Shown here: one piece after another, positions 33,412-43,814 of the stretch
Layout: each line of letters starts with the position of its first letter
How positions within the stretch are numbered: position 1 is the stretch's first letter
NCBI GenBank assembly: GCA_963921825.1
Contig: OY997589.1
Coordinates: 75,810,523-75,874,522 of the forward strand
DNA length: 64,000 bases
Source: Erodium maritimum
Taxonomy: Eukaryota; Streptophyta; Magnoliopsida; Geraniales; Geraniaceae
Direction: 5' to 3'
The notes under the pieces: model-generated
Databases searched by the model: none
What the model was told of the DNA's origin: nothing
Seen by the model: only the letters and a program-made list of their open reading frames with translations
Translations under genes and position numbers: made by a program

Positions 33412-35414
33412 ATGGTTTCAAGATCATATTCGAACCTCTTGGAGCTTGCCTCCGGTGATGCTCCTTCTTTCGGCCGGATGAACAGGCGGATTCCCCGGAT
33501 CATGACTGTTGCCGGGCTGATCTCTGATGTAGATGATGATCCTGCAGACAGTGTTTGCTCTGATCCTTCGTCTTCAACCTCCCAACGTGACCGCATCATA
33601 ATTGTAGGCAATCAATTGCCCCTAAGAGCTCACCGCAAATCAGATAATAGCAAAGGATGGACTTTCACTTGGGATGATAACTCTCTTCTCCTCCAATTAA
33701 AAGATGGTTTAGGAGATGATGATATTGAGGTTATCTATGTCGGTTGTCTGAATGAAGAAGTTCACCCCAGTGAACAAGACGAAGTCTCTCAGATCCTCCT
33801 TGAGACCTTCAAATGCGTCCCCACTTTCCTCCCACCGGATCTTTTCAGCAAGTACTATCACGGGTTCTGCAAGCAACAGCTATGGCCTTTGTTCCATTAC
33901 ATGTTGCCTCTTTCCCCGGATCTTGGTGGTCGGTTCAATCGATCCTTATGGCAAGCTTATGTGTCTGTTAACAAGATCTTTGCGGATAGAATCATGGAAG
34001 TGATAAACCCGGAAGATGATTTTGTGTGGATTCATGATTATCATCTCATGGTGTTGCCCACTTTCTTGAGGAAGAGGTTCAATAGGGTAAAGCTCGGGTT
34101 TTTCCTCCATAGCCCTTTTCCTTCGTCAGAAATCTACAAGACATTGCCTATTCGAGAAGAGATTTTGCGGGCCCTGTTGAATTCTGATTTGATCGGGTTT
34201 CATACATTCGACTATGCACGTCATTTCCTTTCTTGTTGTAGCAGGATGCTCGGCCTTACCTACGAATCGAAAAGGGGTTATATGGGCATTGAGTATTATG
34301 GAAGAACTGTGAGCATCAAGATCCTCCCGGTTGGGATTCACATGGGCCAGCTCCAGTCGGTTCTGAGCCTTCCAGAGACTGAATCCAAGGTTGCTGAGCT
34401 CATCAAGCAATTTCGAGCCCAAGGTAGAATAATGTTGCTCGGGGTCGATGACATGGACATTTTCAAAGGCATAAGTTTAAAGCTTTTGGCGCTCGAGCAG
34501 CTCTTTCTACAGAACCCCGAATGGCAAGGCAAGATAGTGCTGGTGCAGATAGCCAATCCAGCCCGGGGCCGAGGGAAAGATGTGAAGGAGGTTCAAGCAG
34601 AGACTTACTCTACAGTGAAGCGAATCAACGAGATGTTTGGTAAACCGGGTTATGATCCAGTTGTTTTGATTGATCAGCCACTTAAATTCTATGAGAGAAT
34701 TGCATACTATGTTGTTGCAGAATGTTGTTTGGTAACTGCTGTAAGGGACGGGATGAATCTGATACCATACGAGTACATAATCAGCCGCCAAGGGAATGAG
34801 AAACTAGATAAAGTTTTGGGCTTGGGCCCGTCCTCTCACAAGAGGAGTATGCTCGTTGTATCGGAGTTCATGGGCTGCTCCCCGTCATTGAGTGGGGCGA
34901 TCCGGGTCAACCCGTGGAACATCGATGCTGTGGCGGAGGCGATGAACTCGGCCCTAGAAATGGCGGAGCCCGAGAAGCAGCTTAGGCATGAGAAGCATTA
35001 CAGATATGTAAGTACTCATGATGTTGGGTATTGGGCTCGGAGTTTCTTACAAGATTTGGAGAGGACTTGTAGGGATCATGTGCGGAGGAGGTGTTGGGGA
35101 ATTGGGTTTGGTTTGAGTTTTAGAGTAGTGGCGCTTGATCCGAATTTTAGGAAGCTTTCGATGGAACATATAGTTTCGGCTTACAAAAGGACTACGACTC
35201 GAGCTATCCTTCTCGATTATGACGGTACTTTGATGCCTCAAGCTTCTATTGATAAAAGCCCGAATCCTAAAGCCATTGAGATTCTGAATAGTTTGTGTAG
35301 AGACAAGAACAATATGGTTTTCATTGTGAGTGCCAAAAGCCGAAAGACACTCACTGAATGGTTTTCCCCATGTGAGAAGCTTGGGATTGCTGCTGAGCAT
35401 GGCTACTTCATAAG
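33412..35414 (+). CDS. TPS9/TPS10-like: Class II trehalose-6-phosphate synthase/phosphatase-like protein, exon 1
   Basis: Start chosen at the ATG giving MVSRSYSNLLELASG, the conserved N-terminus of plant class II TPS proteins; the frame is open upstream but without another ATG. Exon 1 encodes residues 1-668. The glycosyltransferase 20 domain spans about 60-545: VGNQLP (65-70), HDYHLMVLP (208-216), GVDDMDIFKGI (344-354), RDGMNL (445-450). The phosphatase domain opens with LLDYDGTLMPQ (600-610). The first loop has Q where catalytic TPS has R (NQLP, not NRLP), and VDDMD replaces the catalytic VDR(L/M)D; both changes are typical of class II proteins, which lack clear synthase activity and are thought to be regulatory in sugar signalling, in the cytosol. 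No frameshift. The donor gt is at 35415. Confidence 0.97.
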
Positions 35415-35936
35415 GTAACTGGTTAGCCAATGCTTATCACTTGAGTGAATTACAAATAACTACCTTTATGAATTTCCATGTGTCACCATAGTACAAAATA
35501 GATGAAAAGCATAAAAAGTTTTAGTTTTCATCATTAACTAACTTACATGCGAGTTTAAAATTTTATAATATCCCATAACTACCCATTCATATCCCTTACT
35601 CTCCCGATTTCAATATGATTCCGAGGAGGATTTTGAGAATGGAATCAAATTGAAATTGGAAGAGTAAAGCGTGAGTGTTGGTAGTTTAGAGGTATTTTAA
35701 AATTTACACTCACATGTAAGTGATGTGATGAAATTTTTGTGACTTCCATATATTTTGTATGACGGTGACATTTGAAAATTCGTAAGGGTGGTTGTGTGTA
35801 TGTGGAAACTTTATGAGTTCATGTGTTTGTGGGCAATTCATAAAGGTAGTTATGTGCGATTTATCCTTATTACGTTCGAGTTACGTGTATGCTATAGAAT
35901 GTGGGTCTAATCATAATTGTTGAAATGTGATTTCAG
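35415..35936 (+). other. TPS intron 1
   Basis: 522 bp, from gtaactggtt to gatttcag. It splits an arginine codon (AG|G), joining GYFIR to QPDEEWE, which matches the family. No nested feature seen. Confidence 0.93.
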
Positions 35937-36207
35937 GCAGCCAGATGAGGAATGGGAGACTTGTGTGCCGGTCGCAGATTGTAGCTGGAAACAGATTGCA
36001 GAACCTGTTATGAATCTTTACACTGAGACAACCGATGGGTCCACAATCGAGGACAAGGAAACGGCGTTAGTGTGGTCTTATGAGGATGCTGATCCAGATT
36101 TTGGATCCTGCCAAGCTAAGGAGCTTCTTGATCATCTTGAAAGCGTTCTTGCAAATGAGCCGGTCACTGTGAAGAGTGGACAGAGTATTGTGGAGGTTAA
36201 ACCACAG
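35937..36207 (+). CDS. TPS9/TPS10-like: Class II TPS/TPP, exon 2
   Basis: 271 bases, residues 669-758: QPDEEWETC, WKQIAEPVMNLYTETTDGST, ALVWSYEDADPDFGSCQAKE and VKSGQSIVEVKPQ. This is the cap part of the trehalose-phosphatase domain, including the W-x-Y-x-D-A-D-P segment. The exon begins with the last base of a split codon and ends on a codon boundary with donor gtttga. Three coding exons with these breakpoints is the usual layout of class II TPS genes. No lesion. Confidence 0.96.
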
Positions 36208-37151
36208 GTTTGATTCATATTGTCCTTGATCAAGTTATCATATGAAATTCTTTTCTTTGTTCCACATTACAGTTTCGTTATTTTCGGAGTTTATAGCGTG
36301 TTATGGGATTAGGAGTAATTACCAAAATGGTCCTTCAACTATCAGAAAAAAACAACCAATTTAGTACTTGAACTGAAAATATGCCAATCTAGTCCTTCCC
36401 TTGTGAAAACTCACAATTGATGGGCTAAATTAGTCAACTCTGACAAGTTGGGGATTAAATTAGTCGTTTTCTTATTGTATTAGGATTAATTAGTGGTCCT
36501 TCAACTGTCAGAAACCAATCAATATAGTTTCTAAACTTAAAATATGATATTTTTGAACCTCTAATTAATCAAGATGCTGGAATTTCTTCCCAATCCCCTT
36601 GTAAAAGCACACAATTGCTGGTCTAAATTGGCTAACTTTGGCAAGTTGGGGACTAAATTAGCCGTTTCTTATAGTTCATGGACCATTTCGTTAATTATTC
36701 CATGAAATTATCAGTAATATACGTGCCTTGTGAAATGAACATGGCAAATTGGGTCATTTTTGGAGTTTATAGTGTATTATGGGATTGGGATTATTTACCA
36801 AATTGGTCCTTGAACTATCAGAAAACAACCAATTTAGTCCTTGAACTGAACAACAAAGCCAATCTAGTCCTTCCCCTGTAATTACTCACAATTGATGGGC
36901 TTAATTGGTCAACTTTGTTTTGACAAGTTGAGGGACTAAATTAGACGTTTTTTTTATAGTTCATGAACCATTTCGATAATTAATCCATGAGATTACCTAA
37001 ATTGGTCAACTTTGGCAAGTTGGGGACTAAATTATAACATATTGGAACTTAACAAATTGGATCATATGGTATCAAATACAATCTAGGGTTCAAACCCAAA
37101 AGACAAGCAAGCTTCTTGCGACCAATTCGAGTTCATGTTTTTTGAACACAG
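36208..37151 (+). other. TPS intron 2, with internal tandem repeats
   Basis: 944 bp from gtttgattca to tgaacacag. It contains repeated copies of a unit with tggtccttcaactatcagaa, then accaatttagt, then caagttggggactaaatta at about 36325-36475, 36490-36680, 36800-36950 and part near 37000-37035. The largest period is 480 bp: gtttatagcgtgttatggga (36290) against gtttatagtgtattatggga (36770). Confidence 0.9.
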
Positions 37152-37445
37152 GGTGTAAGTAAAGGAGTAGTAGCTCAGCGCCTCCTCTCCACCATGCAAG
37201 AGAGAGGAATGGTACCGGACTTTGTTCTGTGCATAGGAGATGACAGATCCGATGAGGACATGTTTGAGGTAATCACTAGTTCCATGGAAGGCCCCTATAT
37301 TGCTCCCAATGCCGAGGTCTTTGCTTGCACTGTGTGTCGAAAACCCAGCAAGGCAAAGTATTATTTGGATGATACTGTGGAGATTGTTAGGTTGATGCAG
37401 GGATTGGCTTCTGTTTCTGAGCAGACACTTCCTGTGTTTGTGTGA
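37152..37445 (+). CDS. TPS9/TPS10-like: Class II TPS/TPP, exon 3
   Basis: 294 bases including the stop, residues 759-855. It contains FVLCIGDDRSDEDMFEVI (residues 783-800), the HAD motif IV of trehalose-6-phosphate phosphatases with both metal-binding aspartates present, and KPSKAKYYLDD (822-832). The usual T-V-G-Q-K-P-S-K is T-V-C-R-K-P-S-K here (GQ to CR), a change worth checking. Total protein 855 residues, normal for the family. It is on the same strand as the flanking exons and splices in phase. The closest family type is Arabidopsis TPS9/TPS10; I cannot separate the two. Confidence 0.96.
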   Translation, partial: GVSKGVVAQRLLSTMQERGMVPDFVLCIGDDRSDEDMFEVITSSMEGPYIAPNAEVFACTVCRKPSKAKYYLDDTVEIVRLMQGLASVSEQTLPVFV

Positions 37446-37639
37446 GGAGAATAAGGTGCACTTTTGTATTACTATGTTTGTAACTGTAAACATGTTGATT
37501 GAGCAAGTTCTTTCTTGTTTCATGACATGATGTAAATTATGCTAGCGTTTATCAAGAGAAGCTTTGTAAAACCCGACACTTTAGTTTCGTTCGATGATGT
37601 TCTTGTTTAGTGAAGATGTAAATATTTGTCTGTGCCCTG
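37446..37639 (+). other. TPS 3' UTR region
   Basis: T- and TG-rich sequence after the stop, typical of a plant 3' UTR. The polyadenylation site is not certain. A retroelement remnant begins within the next 200 bases. Confidence 0.4.
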
Positions 37640-38552
37640 AACTCTCTTATAATGCCAGTTGAGCTTCTTTTTCAGAAGGATTTGATTCTTGATTCTTTAG
37701 GTGTATTTGCATTTCCGATTCCAAATGTAACCTGAGTGTTTCAGCTCAGGTGTAATCTTGATCCTAACAGTGGTATCAGAACAAGCGATTTCGAAGAAGT
37801 GGCGCACAAGGCTTCCGATTCAATCAGTCAATAGCTGATCTTCCTCATGCAAGGTCTTCCGATCAAATGCAGACTCTCCGACCAAGAATGGAGGCAATGA
37901 CGGAATGGACCAAAGGGAAAACAACGAGATCTTGAGCACAATCCGATCAGCATATGGGAAGGGTGGACATCGTAGTACACAAGGATGAATCGGCATCGGC
38001 AGCGCGACGGCCACTACCAGCCACGATGGAGCCACCCAGACGCAAGACCTTTCGGCCAACATCATCGGGTGAGTCAACATCATCGTCTTGTTTCAATTTT
38101 CATGAATTAACTAACCGTATCTTGGATTATTATGTTGGCGAATTAGTATTGGCACTCAGTAGAGCATTGGTTACCATTTGATGGGTATGGAGGAATTAGT
38201 GTTGGGGAATAATCAGTATGGAATGTGAAATGACAGCAGCTTATGTTTGGGAAAATATTGACATATGGAGAAGTTTAGGTGGTGTATTAGAGGGTTGGAT
38301 TGGGCAGAGGTTGACGATGACAAGGATTGAACCGTATGAAGTCCTTCTTAGATGAGAGAAGGGGCCTATACGGCCAGGCTACCGAAAGGATTGAGGATCC
38401 GCCCTACCAGGAAGCCGCCGTGGTGTAAGGTTGATGTAGTGGCCGGAGTCGTTGTGGAAAGACACAAAGTGGGAAGATATTTCCCAGCTCCGAGCACTAA
38501 TTCTTGGGAAGGAAAGTCGAATTTGAATCTCAAGGACAAACTTCGTCGATAA
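37640..38552 (+). mobile_element. LTR-retrotransposon remnant (LTR end, PBS, gag and pol ends)
   Basis: tggtatcagaaca at 37771-37783 is an initiator tRNA-Met primer-binding site directly after a plausible LTR end (atcctaaca). Then come gag-like text (MEAMTEWTKGKTT) and, after a large internal loss, a pol C-terminus: SWEGKSNLNLKDKLRR followed by a stop at 38550-38552, resembling the chromodomain-type W-E ending and L-E-D-K motif. The bulk of gag-pol is gone, so this is a deletion derivative. Family assignment to Ty3/gypsy is tentative. Confidence 0.55.
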
Positions 38553-38555
38553 GAG

Positions 38556-40010
38556 GATTATTGTTTTTTGTTTTGTTTTTGAAAAGAGCTTCATTAGCTA
38601 GAACGGAATCTTACATTGTCAGGAATCCCAACAACGACAAGAGCGATAAATTGCTCTCAAATACTGGGTTTAAAATCCCTGAAACAAACACAGACACGAT
38701 AAACAAAATAGCGACACATCGCCTAAAGACCAACCCCAACATCCTACTACAATCTATCATTCCTATGTGGTAACCAAACACTCCGGTAGGCCTTGGGTGC
38801 AAAGAAGTCTAGGGCTGAGACCGTTGTTGGGGGCAGGTTTAATGTGCCGGAGCTTTGGATTTGAACCACGAACAAATGATAGTAGACGTTTGGATATGAC
38901 TACTAACGTCCGACCCGCCGAAGAGGAGGACCGTCCGCACACGCCACCAGAGGCAGAAACCACCTCTGCCGATGAGACGTTGGGAAAGAACGACTGAGTC
39001 CTTGATGACGACAATCCAGCAGAGGGAACCTACGAAATACAAAGGCATAAAATATAAACCAAAACGAGATATGACCATTCAGGTGAGGTCGTATGGTGGA
39101 CCGCCGATACTAATAGTCACTGATGCCGACACGCCGATAGATCTAGGGGGATAAGAAATAGTCGCTCCCAACCACATTCAAATCTGGAGGCGGCAGATCC
39201 AGGAGAGGCGGGGGTGGCAAGATCAGTCAGCATTTCGACGAGGTGGAGGTCGTTCGGGACTGGGGAATCTGGACCGTTGAGAGGAACGGCGAGGCTGGAT
39301 ACCCCCGGCGACGGAATTCCAGCAGGTTTGGGGGTAGCAGAACCCGCCAGCGCTGGTAAACCACCGGATCTGGAGCGGATAGATCCACCAGCTGTCTGTC
39401 CGATGACGAGGGGCAGCAGTACAAGGGCGGAAAGGTGGGAGCTGGCGGCGACGCGACGAAGGGTGAGGTCGTCTTGCCCAGCGAGCTCGTTGTGGCTCCG
39501 ACAGAAGGAACGAGGAGGGGGAGCCACGTGCCTTGTTGCAGATCCTGCCGGCGAGGAGGGATGGAGGTCCGCGAACGAAGTGAAGGGGAATCACGTGACC
39601 GACGTTGGCAGACTGGCCGGAGGAGGGCGACCGACGAGTAAAGCCTCGGCGGCGCGAGACAAGAGCGGCGAAGGAACTGCGACTTGGAACACAGGGAGGC
39701 GAGGAGCGCTGTTGGCCGTATATCTGGCAGGAAGAGACCAAGGAAAACACCCACCGACAGTTCCTGTTGCTGGAGCCACAGTTACTACCAGTGACGACGC
39801 CGAAGATCGAGAGGCGTGCTAGGCTTGGGGTTGGTTCGCTGAGTAGAGAGAGAAAGACAATTAGTATTGTTATGATCCGAACAAAGTTGCAGCCAAATGG
39901 TGTTGTAGAACTAATAAGAGAGTAGTGGTAAGAAATCTCTACAAGGTCAGCGGGCGAACACGTGACCATTTTCTTGTGAACATATACATCATACAGCATA
40001 AAAAAACTCA
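38556..40010 (-). mobile_element. LINE-type remnant, ORF1-like, minus strand
   Basis: On the minus strand the unit ends in an A-rich tail (plus strand ttattgttttttgttttgtt, about 38558-38577) preceded by text like other LINE 3' ends in this window. Upstream, frames 39117-39527 and 39591-39779 are rich in serine, proline and alanine and in line with each other, separated by a stop: SARNELAG-like and SPGVSSLAVPLNGPDSPVP. These resemble the N-terminal low-complexity part of DUF4283 proteins. No knuckle or RT was found. Long GC-rich frames on both strands at 39214-40011 are probably compositional. Confidence 0.4.
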
Positions 40011-40313
40011 AGTCAGCTATAATTGACTCATTGATTGATCATTTGGGTAAGGTTTATGTGTTGTAAAGAGACATGCTTAGAGCAGCTCTAACGGTCGTGT
40101 CTATGCGTCGTGTCTGGCGTAGGCACGACCCAGACACGACGCGTAGACACGACTTGTCGTGTCTGGAAGCCGTGTCTGCGGGGGCGTGGCTACGAGTCGT
40201 TGTTGGGTCTGGCAACGACGCAGCTGGTCGTGTCTGCCGCCAACGGCTAGTCGGCTGGCCAGTCACGACCCGCCACGTGGCGACGCCGACCCCAAAAAAG
40301 CCCTAAATTCCTC

Positions 40314-40321
40314 TATAAATA
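40314..40321 (+). promoter_or_regulatory. TATA box of the first SANT-like ORF
   Basis: tataaata, 104 bases before the ATG at 40425, after a GC-rich region. Confidence 0.6.
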
Positions 40322-40424
40322 CAGATCCACCCCAACTCAAATTTTACCCTCTCTTCACTTGTTTTTAGCTTTCCTTCCTCTATTCCTCATCAAATTCTCT
40401 CCAAAAAAATTTCCTACACTCGTT

Positions 40425-41500
40425 ATGGACCCGAATGAAGCCCTCCAATCCCTTGCCGACTCCATGGATGATGAAGACGTGAGTTCTCACCACACCGAAG
40501 AGGACTACTTGGCCAACTCCTCCTCCTTTTCCCAACTCCTCCAATCGGGGCACTCAACGCCGCTTCCTCCATACACCCCGCCGACCCAATGGCCAGAGTC
40601 CCAAGTGCAACCTTCCTAATTCGTTCCGGCCACCCAAACTTGCCAGTCAGCTCCGACGCAAACGAGGAGGAGGAAGGGGAAGGCGGCGGCATCTGCAGAT
40701 CAGCGGCCGAGACTTCTTCCGCGACCGAAGTGGACCGCCGAGGAGGAGACCAGATTGGCACGAGCGTGGCTGAACAATTCGCTCGACCCCATCAACGGGA
40801 AGAACCAGAAGAATGACAAGTACTGGCAAAAGGTGCATGCCGAGTACGAGGCGGTTAGACCGGCAGAGGACCCACCTCGGGCGTGGATGGCGTGCAAGGA
40901 CCATTGGCATAAGGTTAAAGGCTTCATCACCAAGTTCCAGGAGAAGTACACCCAATATGAGAACACGGTGACAAGCGGGAGGAACGAGGTTGACGTCCTG
41001 GCAGGCGCTGAAGCGGCGTACTTGAAGAAGGAAAAGCATGTGTTCAAATTCAAGCATATGTGGCTCATCGTGAGGGGGCAACCGAAGTTTTTCACAAAAA
41101 ACGTTCCAGAATGTGACATCCCCGACCTTGACCTCAACCTCGACGCCGACAGTGATGGAAGCAAGCGGACGAGGATGGACGAGTCTCGCACTTGTGGAGA
41201 CGACTTCGAACCGAGGATCGTCCGATCGGGCAGAAGAGAGCCAAGGCCAGGGCTCGAGGCAAAGCCCAATCCTCCCAGTCGGCGGCGTCCGGGCTACCTC
41301 CCGAGCAAATGCAGTTCCTCGAGACTCTTTCCCTAAGGAAAGAGACACAGTTAGAGGGCAGAAGGGCGATGCAGAAGGAGATCATGGACACCCTGAACGC
41401 AGTTCTTCGCCAAGACATCACCAACTTGAGCGCGGATGAAAGGGCGTCTCGTTCCTCGCTCATTCAAAGCCTTGGGAAACGTTTGGAGTTCTTGGGTTAG
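40425..41500 (+). pseudogene. PIF/Harbinger ORF1 (Myb/SANT-like, NAM-associated type), broken
   Basis: The ATG at 40425 starts MDPNEALQSLADSMDDED. A TAA at 40617 interrupts the frame, and the same frame then continues with PKWTAEEETRLARAWLNN, a SANT/Myb-like trihelix start, and YWQKVHAEYEAV, DHWHKVKGFITKF. A frame change near 41215-41225 moves the C-terminal part into another frame with QKRAKARARGKAQSSQ, PEQMQFLETLSLRKETQLE and LGKRLEFLG, matching the NAM-associated C-terminal region of plant PIF ORF1 proteins. ORF1 binds DNA and helps the transposase enter the nucleus. Two lesions make this copy non-coding as it stands. Confidence 0.85.
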
Positions 41501-41658
41501 CCAAGACTTCAATTTAAATTTAGTTTTTAAATTTATGTTTTCTTAATGTACTTTGCGTTTTCTTAATAAAAGTTTTAATCTAGTTGTTTTAATGTACTTT
41601 GTGTGTTATTAAAAAAAAATCAACTTTTTATCGAATTATCGAAGCCTCGAGGAGCGTG

Positions 41659-41689
41659 CTAGGGTTACTATTTGAAATAGTAACCCTAG
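41659..41689. repeat. Perfect palindrome, 15-bp arms
   Basis: ctagggttactattt, one base, then aaatagtaaccctag. It lies between the two ORF1-like genes, about 40 bases before the TATA box of the second one. Confidence 0.95.
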
Positions 41690-41726
41690 GTCGTGGCAGC
41701 CGCGCCGACCCCTCCCCTCCCCCTCC

Positions 41727-41734
41727 TATAAATA
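41727..41734 (+). promoter_or_regulatory. TATA box of the second SANT-like ORF
   Basis: tataaata, 97 bases before the ATG at 41831, in a C- and T-rich leader. Confidence 0.6.
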
Positions 41735-41830
41735 CCCTCACCCCCTCCTCATTTCTCACACCTCTCAAATTCTCTCTCTCACATTTCTCTCATTTTCTAG
41801 CATTTCCTCTTATTTTTCTCTCTAGTCGAT

Positions 41831-42220
41831 ATGTCTACTTGGGCAACCGGGCCTCTTTGATCACTAGAGGAGGAAATACATTTGGTGGTCAATTGGCTCA
41901 CCCACTACGAGCCCGAGGGCCAGTATTGGCATGCTCTGTACCTGGCTTACGTACAAACCGGGAACGATGAGTGGCCACCACGGACAGAGAAGCAAGTCAA
42001 GGACCACTTCCAGAAGATGAGCAAGAAGTGCAAGTGGTTTGATAAAGCCTACCGGAAGAAACTGACCGACCCTAGGAGAGGGGCAACGGATGACGAAGTA
42101 TATGCCGCGACCGTTTCTGATTATGAAGGGGAACACGGGCTGTGGAATAAACGTCCTGTGTGGGAGATGCTCAAGGACGATGCGAGGTGGCGTTTACATA
42201 TTAGTAGAAATAGGAATTAG
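41831..42220 (+). pseudogene. Second PIF/Harbinger ORF1-like gene (SANT-like), one nonsense codon
   Basis: From ATG 41831 the frame gives MSTWATGPL, a TGA at 41858-41860, then SLEEEIHLVVNWLTHYEPEG, YWHALYLAYVQ, KQVKDHFQKMSKKCKWFDKA and DARWRLH before a stop at 42218-42220. The W-x-x-x-E-E-E-x-x-L-V-x-x-W-L pattern and the later W-F pair match the SANT-like domain of the first ORF, but the two are strongly diverged and this one lacks the low-complexity and NAM-associated C-terminal part. It is therefore not a recent tandem copy. It may be a shorter ORF1 type or a nested element fragment. Confidence 0.7.
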
Positions 42221-42467
42221 TTTAATCGTATTTTAATAATTATGTTTTAAATTATCTACATATGTATTAGCGTTTAAATATTATGTAATGTTTGTGTGGT
42301 ATGAAATAAAATTAGTATTAAAAATGTGGGGTCCTTTTTTAATTAACTAAAATTGTCTAGACACTGCTCTTGACACTGCGTAGACACTACCATTGGAGGA
42401 GCTGTGTCTGGAAGCCAAAAACAATGGGTAGACACTGCACAGTGTCTAACCATTGGAGATGCTCTTA

Positions 42468-43467
42468 GTTGTAGAGCGAGATCACGACACTATATCTTCA
42501 TTTGTTCTTCAATAAATTGAGCGATCACTCTTGATCCTGACATAAACAAGTCAAAAACTTTGTTCATCTTTATTATATGCTCGGTAGTACTTTCCTACAT
42601 GACACCGTTTTAATATCAATATTATTTTCTCTATTTTCTTCTTCAAAATGGAAATTTTATCGGTTTAAAACATAAATCCCTTCCCCCTGATATCCTTCTC
42701 ACATCAGCAACATGGCTTCTCCCACCTCTAGGTGGTTTAGAAAGCGACTACTTGAAGGCCAAATAAGATGTTAAAACTCAATCTTCCACGTATAAATCTT
42801 GGGCTAGCTAAGGCGTGAAAATAGTGTTCTCCTTCTTTCTCCGAGTAATCAGTAGAGTCATAGACTCATAGGCCATCGATAGTCACCTGTAGACCATATG
42901 ATTTATTTATTCTCCCACCCTCTTATGCTCTCATGGTCTTCAGTAAGCCGGATCATATGATATTATAAATCTGAATCTCCACTTCCATTTCTCTTGATTT
43001 CGTGAAAATTTCACATGAATAGATTGAAATCTTGTGTTATGGACTGGAAGTGTTGTAGTTATGAAGTATGTTTATGGAAACAATTATAGGCTGTTAAAAT
43101 TAATATGAGTTTGTTTGAACTTGACCAACATAAATAATGCGTCTCTCAAGATGTATTAATTAGCCTAGGCATAATAAGCCTATAAAGAATTCCACTTTGG
43201 CAGACCTGAATAATGCTACCTCTAGATGCATAACTTGTTAGACCTGAATAATGCTCTCTCTAGATGTACAACTTGGTCGACGTAGCCTCTGAAGAACTTA
43301 AGTTTGGCTGACGTAACATCAACATTTGTCTAGAACTCCAACTCGGCCAACGTAACCGTTATATCTCTAGGAATATATGTACAATGGAGAGGCTCAAGCA
43401 CTTGGCTTAAGCATTTGTAGGCTCAAATTGAGAAAAATATATTAAACAATCCATTTCTTTAGTTGAC
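42468..43467. other. Intergenic between two PIF/Harbinger elements
   Basis: AT-rich with no domain-bearing frame. A direct repeat with a 38-bp period (gacctgaataatgct at 43203 and 43241, each followed by ctctagatg) is the only structure noticed. Confidence 0.6.
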
Positions 43468-43709
43468 TTAGAACATGTACAGTCAATCGAATATATTGTG
43501 AACCACGAACCAAGCCGCGTTTTAACGGTTCGACGCGCGACTCGCACTCCGGTATCACGCGCCACGGTTTGTGCGAACCGAGTCGCTCAATCAACCAATA
43601 CGCGCACGACACGTGAACTTAGGGAAAAAAAGTTAGCAACGGTCGGGAAATAACGATAAGATTTTTTTTCTTCTTAAATTCAATAAATCATATTTGAACC
43701 CTATAAGTA

Positions 43710-43729
43710 CCCCCCCCCCCCCCCCCCCC
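43710..43729. repeat. Poly(C) run of 20
   Basis: Twenty consecutive C, about 85 bases before the transposase remnant. Confidence 0.95.
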
Positions 43730-43814
43730 ATTTTCAAATCATCAACCATTCTCCAACTTCCCTATAATTTTTGTATCATATTTCTCTCTTACATTTCGAT
43801 ACAAAATATCTTAC

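Larger units (their letters stand above)
40080..42464. mobile_element. PIF/Harbinger-type transposon with two SANT-like ORFs and no transposase
   Basis: The left end reads GAGCAGCTCTAACGG. The reverse complement of the right end reads GAGCATCTCCAATGG. The flanks are TTA at 40077-40079 and 42465-42467, the PIF/Harbinger target duplication. Subterminal regions carry repeated gtgtctgg, agacacgac and gtctagacactg motifs, possible transposase-binding sites. Inside are two separate Myb/SANT-like ORF1 genes (40425-41500 and 41831-42220), each behind its own TATA box. The DDE transposase that normally accompanies ORF1 is absent, so the element needs help in trans. Confidence 0.9.

Noticed and set aside
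38860-38885. ggatttgaacc, a minus-strand B-box match
   Set aside because: No A box at a suitable distance and no tRNA-like context.
39223-40011. A 262-codon minus-strand ORF and a 202-codon plus-strand ORF
   Set aside because: They overlap in GC-rich DNA, show no domain, and consist of arginine-, serine- and proline-rich text in all frames. They are compositional, next to a LINE-type remnant.
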